A stretch of 8,387 nt of DNA. Origin: Chloroflexota bacterium (GTDB lineage: Bacteria > Chloroflexota > Anaerolineae > Promineifilales > Promineifilaceae). The translations under genes were made by a program, and so were the position numbers. Shown one piece after another: positions 6,076 through 8,387 of the stretch (positions are counted from its first letter, which is position 1; each line of letters begins with the position of its first letter). The notes beneath the pieces were generated by a model. That model was not told the origin of the DNA and ran no database searches. It saw only the letters and a program-made list of their open reading frames with translations. Location of the stretch: the NCBI GenBank assembly GCA_024278255.1, contig JAJRTP010000484.1:1-8387 (forward strand), written 5' to 3'.

Positions 6076-6268
6076 TAGGCAGTAAATTTGTACCCATGAA
6101 CTTGTCCAGCCACACGCCCAAAGCACAAGCAAGGGCTAACGACGTAAAGGAAGTGTACCAAATGCCGAACTCTTCCAGGTTAGTACCAATCAATTTCACA
6201 ATAACATAAGTGACGCCAAATCCAAAGGCGAAAGATATAATTGCCAATATTAGCCGCTTAATCCACAT
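6071..6268 (-). CDS. Small two-helix membrane protein, function unknown
   Basis: This is a 65-residue protein with two predicted membrane helices. The first is at about residues 5-27 (LILAIISFAFGFGVTYVIV core), after a positively charged MWIKR. The second is at about 42-57 (SFTSLALACALGVWL core) and is followed by DKFMGTNLLPK. By the positive-inside rule both ends would tend to face the cytoplasm. The start is set at the ATG at 6268, because GGAGG (6277-6281) lies eight bases upstream. An in-frame TTG at 6283 overlaps that ribosome binding site and is unlikely. The stop codon lies within the stem of an 11-base inverted repeat. It lies 67 bases after the second response regulator and may be read with it. 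The family is not recognised and no function is proposed. Confidence 0.75.
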   Translation of the reverse strand: MWIKRLILAIISFAFGFGVTYVIVKLIGTNLEEFGIWYTSFTSLALACALGVWLDKFMGTNLLPK

Positions 6269-6310
6269 ATTTGCTGCCTCCAACTAAGATAAAAGATTTT
6301 GTGTTTTTTA

Positions 6311-6330
6311 TCACAATTAGCCGATTGTGA
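6311..6330. other. Short hairpin after the second response regulator
   Basis: Perfect arms TCACAAT (6311-6317) and ATTGTGA (6324-6330) with a 6-base loop begin five bases after the regulator stop codon. On the minus strand it is followed by TAAAAAACAC, not a T-run, so it does not look like an intrinsic terminator. It may be an mRNA-end stabiliser or an operator for the small membrane gene (TGTGA half-sites resemble CRP/FNR-type sites, but the spacing was not checked against a model). Confidence 0.4.
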
Positions 6331-6335
6331 CAATA

Positions 6336-6752
6336 CTATTTGATGTTTTCGTTGGCTAAAACTTCATGGACGTGACGGGTCAATTCTTCCGGGGAAATGG
6401 GTTTGGTCAAGTAAACGTTGGCGCCGGCCCGCAAGCCCTGGTTAATGCTGTCCAAGTCTGTCTTGGCACTGAACATGATAATGGGCAAATCAGCCGTTTC
6501 CACATCATTCCGGATAGTTTCACACACTGTAAAACCATCCATTCCCGGCATCATCACATCCAGTAAAACGATGTCCGGCCGGTTAATCCGCACTTTTTCC
6601 AAAGCGTCAAAACCGTCTTCGGCTTCTATCACATTGAAACCGGCCCGAACCAACATTAACCGCAGCAAGGCCCGAGCCATCGGCTCGTCATCCACAATCA
6701 AAACTGATTGATTTAAATTTTCTCTGGATGTTGACGGGTAATCTCTAGCCAC
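6336..6752 (-). CDS. Single-domain response regulator (CheY-like receiver)
   Basis: The 138-residue protein is a stand-alone receiver domain that takes a phosphoryl group from a histidine kinase or phosphotransfer protein. Receiver landmarks are all present: the acidic pair Asp21-Asp22 in VLIVDDEP, phosphoacceptor Asp65 in IVLLDVMMPGMDG, Ser95 in IIMFSAK, and Lys117 in VYLTKPIS. No output domain follows, so it must act through protein contacts or a phosphorelay. About 16 residues precede the first strand. The start is GTG at 6752, with a modest AAGGGA upstream and a fair promoter further upstream; no better start is seen. No kinase is in the window. With the similar regulator at 7872-8261 it flanks the metallo-hydrolase gene. 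The partner and output are unknown. Confidence 0.93.
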   Translation of the reverse strand: MARDYPSTSRENLNQSVLIVDDEPMARALLRLMLVRAGFNVIEAEDGFDALEKVRINRPDIVLLDVMMPGMDGFTVCETIRNDVETADLPIIMFSAKTDLDSINQGLRAGANVYLTKPISPEELTRHVHEVLANENIK

Positions 6753-6780
6753 TTTGAGTCCCTTATTAGCTCAGCCTCAT

Positions 6781-6808
6781 ATTATGGTAAATTAACCATT
6801 TGCCTCAA
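6781..6808 (-). promoter_or_regulatory. Candidate promoter for the second response regulator
   Basis: The minus strand has TTGAGG (6808-6803) and CATAAT (6786-6781) at 16-base spacing, 4 of 6 and 5 of 6 to consensus. RNA would start near 6774, about 20 bases before the GTG. Between the boxes lies a 16-base near-palindrome (6784-6799, ATGGT...ACCAT), a possible operator. The -35 box also lies in the arm of an imperfect hairpin, CCTCAATTG (6803-6811) with CAATTGGAGG (6833-6842), that sits just after the hydrolase stop. Confidence 0.5.
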
Positions 6809-6846
6809 TTGTATTCTATTCTGAATTTCCGGCAATTGGAGGATGA

Positions 6847-7692
6847 TTATTCAGGTATTTCGGATAAGGGTAATTCAATTTCCATTCCTTCACGAGTCAA
6901 GAAGGTATGAGGCAGTATAGCCTTTGCTCTGACAATAATTTCATCAAGCTGATCGTCAGTTAAATCGGGGGAATAATGGAAGAGAGCCAGGTTTTTTACG
7001 CGAGCTTCCATGGCGGCCTGGACAGCCTCCAGCCATGAGCTATGCCCATATTCTTCATGCTGCCATTTTTCTTCAGTGGAGGCGAAATGGGAATCATGCA
7101 CTAATAAATCTGCGCCTTCGGCCAGGCGTAATAAATTTTCGTCAAACTCGTCCCGGTAATGGCTGATGTCGCTGCTGTAGACGAAGACTGTCCCATTATT
7201 TTCGATGCGAAAGCCCAAACAGCCGCCGGGATGGTTCAAATCGGCCACGGTTACTTTGGTGTCGTCGCCCACGATAATCGTTTCGCCATTTTGCACTTCT
7301 TTGACAATCAGGTCGGCCGGTAAAGATTTGTAGGTGAAGGGCAAGTAGGGTTCAATGAACTGCCCTTCCATAATTTCCTTTAGCTGTTTACCCATCCGTT
7401 TACGGCCTACCAGGACGAAGCGGTTGTTGCGGCCGAAAATAGGGGCGAAGAAGGGGAAACCTTGAATATGATCCCAGTGAGTATGGCTGATGAAGATGCT
7501 GCCGGTGATACGGCCGTCTACCCTTTTCACCAGTTCTTTGCCCAAATGACGAATCCCCGACCCGGCATCTAAAATGATGAGTTGATCATCTGAAGTGTGG
7601 ATTTCCACACAAGACGTGTTGCCACCATATTTAATCGTGTCTGGGCCTGGCGTTGGTATTGTGCCGCGAACGCCCCAAAATCGAATGCGCAA
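6847..7692 (-). CDS. Metallo-beta-lactamase-fold hydrolase (RNase Z / cyclic-nucleotide phosphodiesterase-like group)
   Basis: A 281-residue metal-dependent hydrolase. The N-terminus MRIRFWGVRGTIPTPG and GGNTSCVEI (23-31), then LDAGSGIRHLG (41-51), are typical of the COG1235-like branch. The metal motif HTHWDH occupies 70-75. Likely further ligands are His154 in NHPGG, Asp175 in SSDISH and His239 in FHYSP, giving a complete di-metal site. HDSHF (199-203) and GHSSW (216-220) are also conserved in this branch. Proteins of this branch cleave phosphodiesters in RNA ends or cyclic nucleotides, but the substrate here is unknown. The start is TTG at 7692, supported by GAGG five bases upstream and by the family N-terminus. 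It lies between two single-domain response regulators, suggesting a signalling job such as cyclic-nucleotide turnover (inference). No signal peptide is seen, so it is cytoplasmic. Confidence 0.9.
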   Translation of the reverse strand: MRIRFWGVRGTIPTPGPDTIKYGGNTSCVEIHTSDDQLIILDAGSGIRHLGKELVKRVDGRITGSIFISHTHWDHIQGFPFFAPIFGRNNRFVLVGRKRMGKQLKEIMEGQFIEPYLPFTYKSLPADLIVKEVQNGETIIVGDDTKVTVADLNHPGGCLGFRIENNGTVFVYSSDISHYRDEFDENLLRLAEGADLLVHDSHFASTEEKWQHEEYGHSSWLEAVQAAMEARVKNLALFHYSPDLTDDQLDEIIVRAKAILPHTFLTREGMEIELPLSEIPE

Positions 7693-7739
7693 GGTAACCT
7701 CGTTAGATAGGATACTATTTTTAGCAGGTCAATGGTGTC

Positions 7740-7768
7740 AGTATAACAAAATTGGCAGGATTTTTTAA
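7740..7768 (-). promoter_or_regulatory. Candidate promoter for the metallo-hydrolase
   Basis: The minus strand has TTAAAA (7768-7763, 4 of 6) and TATACT (7745-7740, 5 of 6) with 17-base spacing. RNA would start near 7733, about 40 bases before the TTG start. It lies just after the terminator of the upstream regulator gene, as expected for a separate transcription unit. Confidence 0.45.
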
Positions 7769-7790
7769 GACGATAACGGTCAATTTAACA

Positions 7791-7837
7791 AAATAAAAAG
7801 CCCGCTGACTAGCGGGCAGCCTGCTGACTAGCGGGCT
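7791..7837 (-). terminator. Intrinsic terminator of the first response regulator, with duplicated hairpin
   Basis: On the minus strand the stem GCCCGC/GCGGGC (7817-7812 with 7805-7800) and a 6-base loop are followed by TTTTTATTT (7799-7791). A 14-base direct repeat, GCTGACTAGCGGGC on the plus strand, occurs at 7804-7817 and 7823-7836. The outer arms 7799-7806 and 7830-7837 can therefore also pair, giving alternative terminator structures. A further small hairpin, AACGGT/ACCGTT, lies at 7838-7856. It ends about 15 bases from the regulator stop codon. Confidence 0.88.
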
Positions 7838-7871
7838 AACGGTCAGAACCACCGTTATTTTATATAAATAT

Positions 7872-8261
7872 TTATTGGGCGTTACTACTAATCACCCGTT
7901 CTACACTGTCCAGAAGCTCTTGCGGGCCAAAAGGTTTGGTAATGTAATCGTCCACACGAGCGATGTGCAGGCCCAGCACTCTGTCTATACTTTGGGCTTT
8001 GGCTGTGACGACGATGACGGGAATATCGCGCATTTCATCCGAGGCTTTCATCTTTTGATACACTTCCCAGCCATCCATTTCCGGCATCATCAGGTCTAAT
8101 AAAACCAGGTCTGGCTTTACTTCAGCGATTTTTGCCAACCCTTCCCGGCCACCTACAGCCCCGGTCACATCAAATTGACTGCGTCCCAGGATGAGTTTAA
8201 CCAGTTCGATCATTTCCAGTTCGTCTTCGATGCAGACTACTTTTTTAGGGTCATCAGTCAT
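7872..8261 (-). CDS. Single-domain response regulator (CheY-like receiver)
   Basis: A 129-residue stand-alone receiver domain. The acidic pocket has Glu12-Asp13 in VVCIEDE (Glu replacing the first Asp, a common variant). The phosphoacceptor is Asp56 in LVLLDLMMPEMDG, Thr86 is in VIVVTAK, and Lys109 is in DYITKPF. Tyr106 occupies the aromatic switch position. No DNA-binding or enzymatic output domain is attached. The ATG at 8261 has AAGGA nine bases upstream. It is followed by a strong intrinsic terminator, so it is transcribed apart from the metallo-hydrolase gene. It is only loosely similar to the regulator at 6336-6752, so the two are probably not a recent duplication. Its kinase is not in the window and may lie to the right. 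Confidence 0.94.
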   Translation of the reverse strand: MTDDPKKVVCIEDELEMIELVKLILGRSQFDVTGAVGGREGLAKIAEVKPDLVLLDLMMPEMDGWEVYQKMKASDEMRDIPVIVVTAKAQSIDRVLGLHIARVDDYITKPFGPQELLDSVERVISSNAQ

Positions 8262-8276
8262 ACCAGTTATTCCTTA

Positions 8277-8303
8277 AGTTTATTTAGTATCTGTGGTTGT
8301 CAA
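8277..8303 (-). promoter_or_regulatory. Weak promoter candidate for the first response regulator
   Basis: The minus strand has a perfect TTGACA (8303-8298), but the nearest -10-like hexamer is TAAACT (8282-8277, 4 of 6) at a short 15-base spacing. The rest of 8304-8387 is AT-rich and shows no gene. Confidence 0.3.
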
Positions 8304-8387
8304 ACCAGCTAGTTTATGTTTAATAAGAGTATCACAGGCACATAGAGTTGTCTACATTTATGCCTCTGCCTTTTATACCAAAATCAC

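Noticed and set aside
6071..6283. Longer start of the small membrane protein at TTG 6283
   Set aside because: The TTG overlaps the GGAGG that serves the ATG at 6268 and has no site of its own.

Overview
This 8.4 kb window is coded entirely on the minus strand. It suggests a free-living bacterium with moderately high GC content. The best guess is Chloroflexota (Anaerolineae or a relative). This rests on an F420-type luciferase-like oxidoreductase beside acyl-CoA enzymes, short intergenic palindromes and CGACTACC-type tandem repeats, and strong over-use of the octamer ACGGCCGT. The assignment is inference from style and gene mix; there is no marker gene such as rRNA.

Reading in the direction of transcription (right to left), the first block is signalling. 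It holds a single-domain response regulator (8261-7872), a metallo-beta-lactamase-fold hydrolase (7692-6847), a second single-domain response regulator (6752-6336) and a 65-residue two-helix membrane protein (6268-6071). The first regulator ends in a strong intrinsic terminator. The hydrolase and second regulator each have a plausible sigma-A-like promoter, so this looks like neighbouring short units rather than one operon.

Next comes a 234-base gap (5837-6070) with two hairpins whose loops are complementary and a terminator-like hairpin directly in front of folD. The bifunctional folate enzyme FolD follows (5836-4952). A long hairpin then separates folD from the next unit.

The third block looks like an acyl-CoA catabolic operon read from a promoter near 4775: F420-type luciferase-like oxidoreductase (4706-3690), acyl-CoA dehydrogenase (3633-2470), kinase-fold phosphotransferase-like protein (2452-1484) and the biotin carboxylase subunit of an acyl-CoA carboxylase (from 1405 leftward, cut by the window edge). 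The dehydrogenase and kinase-fold genes overlap. The pairing recalls the kinase plus dehydrogenase combination known from LvaA/LvaC and ACAD10/11, but the kinase-fold protein seems to have lost both metal-binding residues and the dehydrogenase keeps a classical catalytic glutamate, so the pathway is open.

The most unusual features are the ACGGCCGT word (10 perfect copies, in all three reading frames), the palindromic repeats bracketing the luciferase-like gene and supplying its stop codon, the tandem repeat that replaces the leader of the carboxylase gene, the degenerate kinase, and the structured folD leader.
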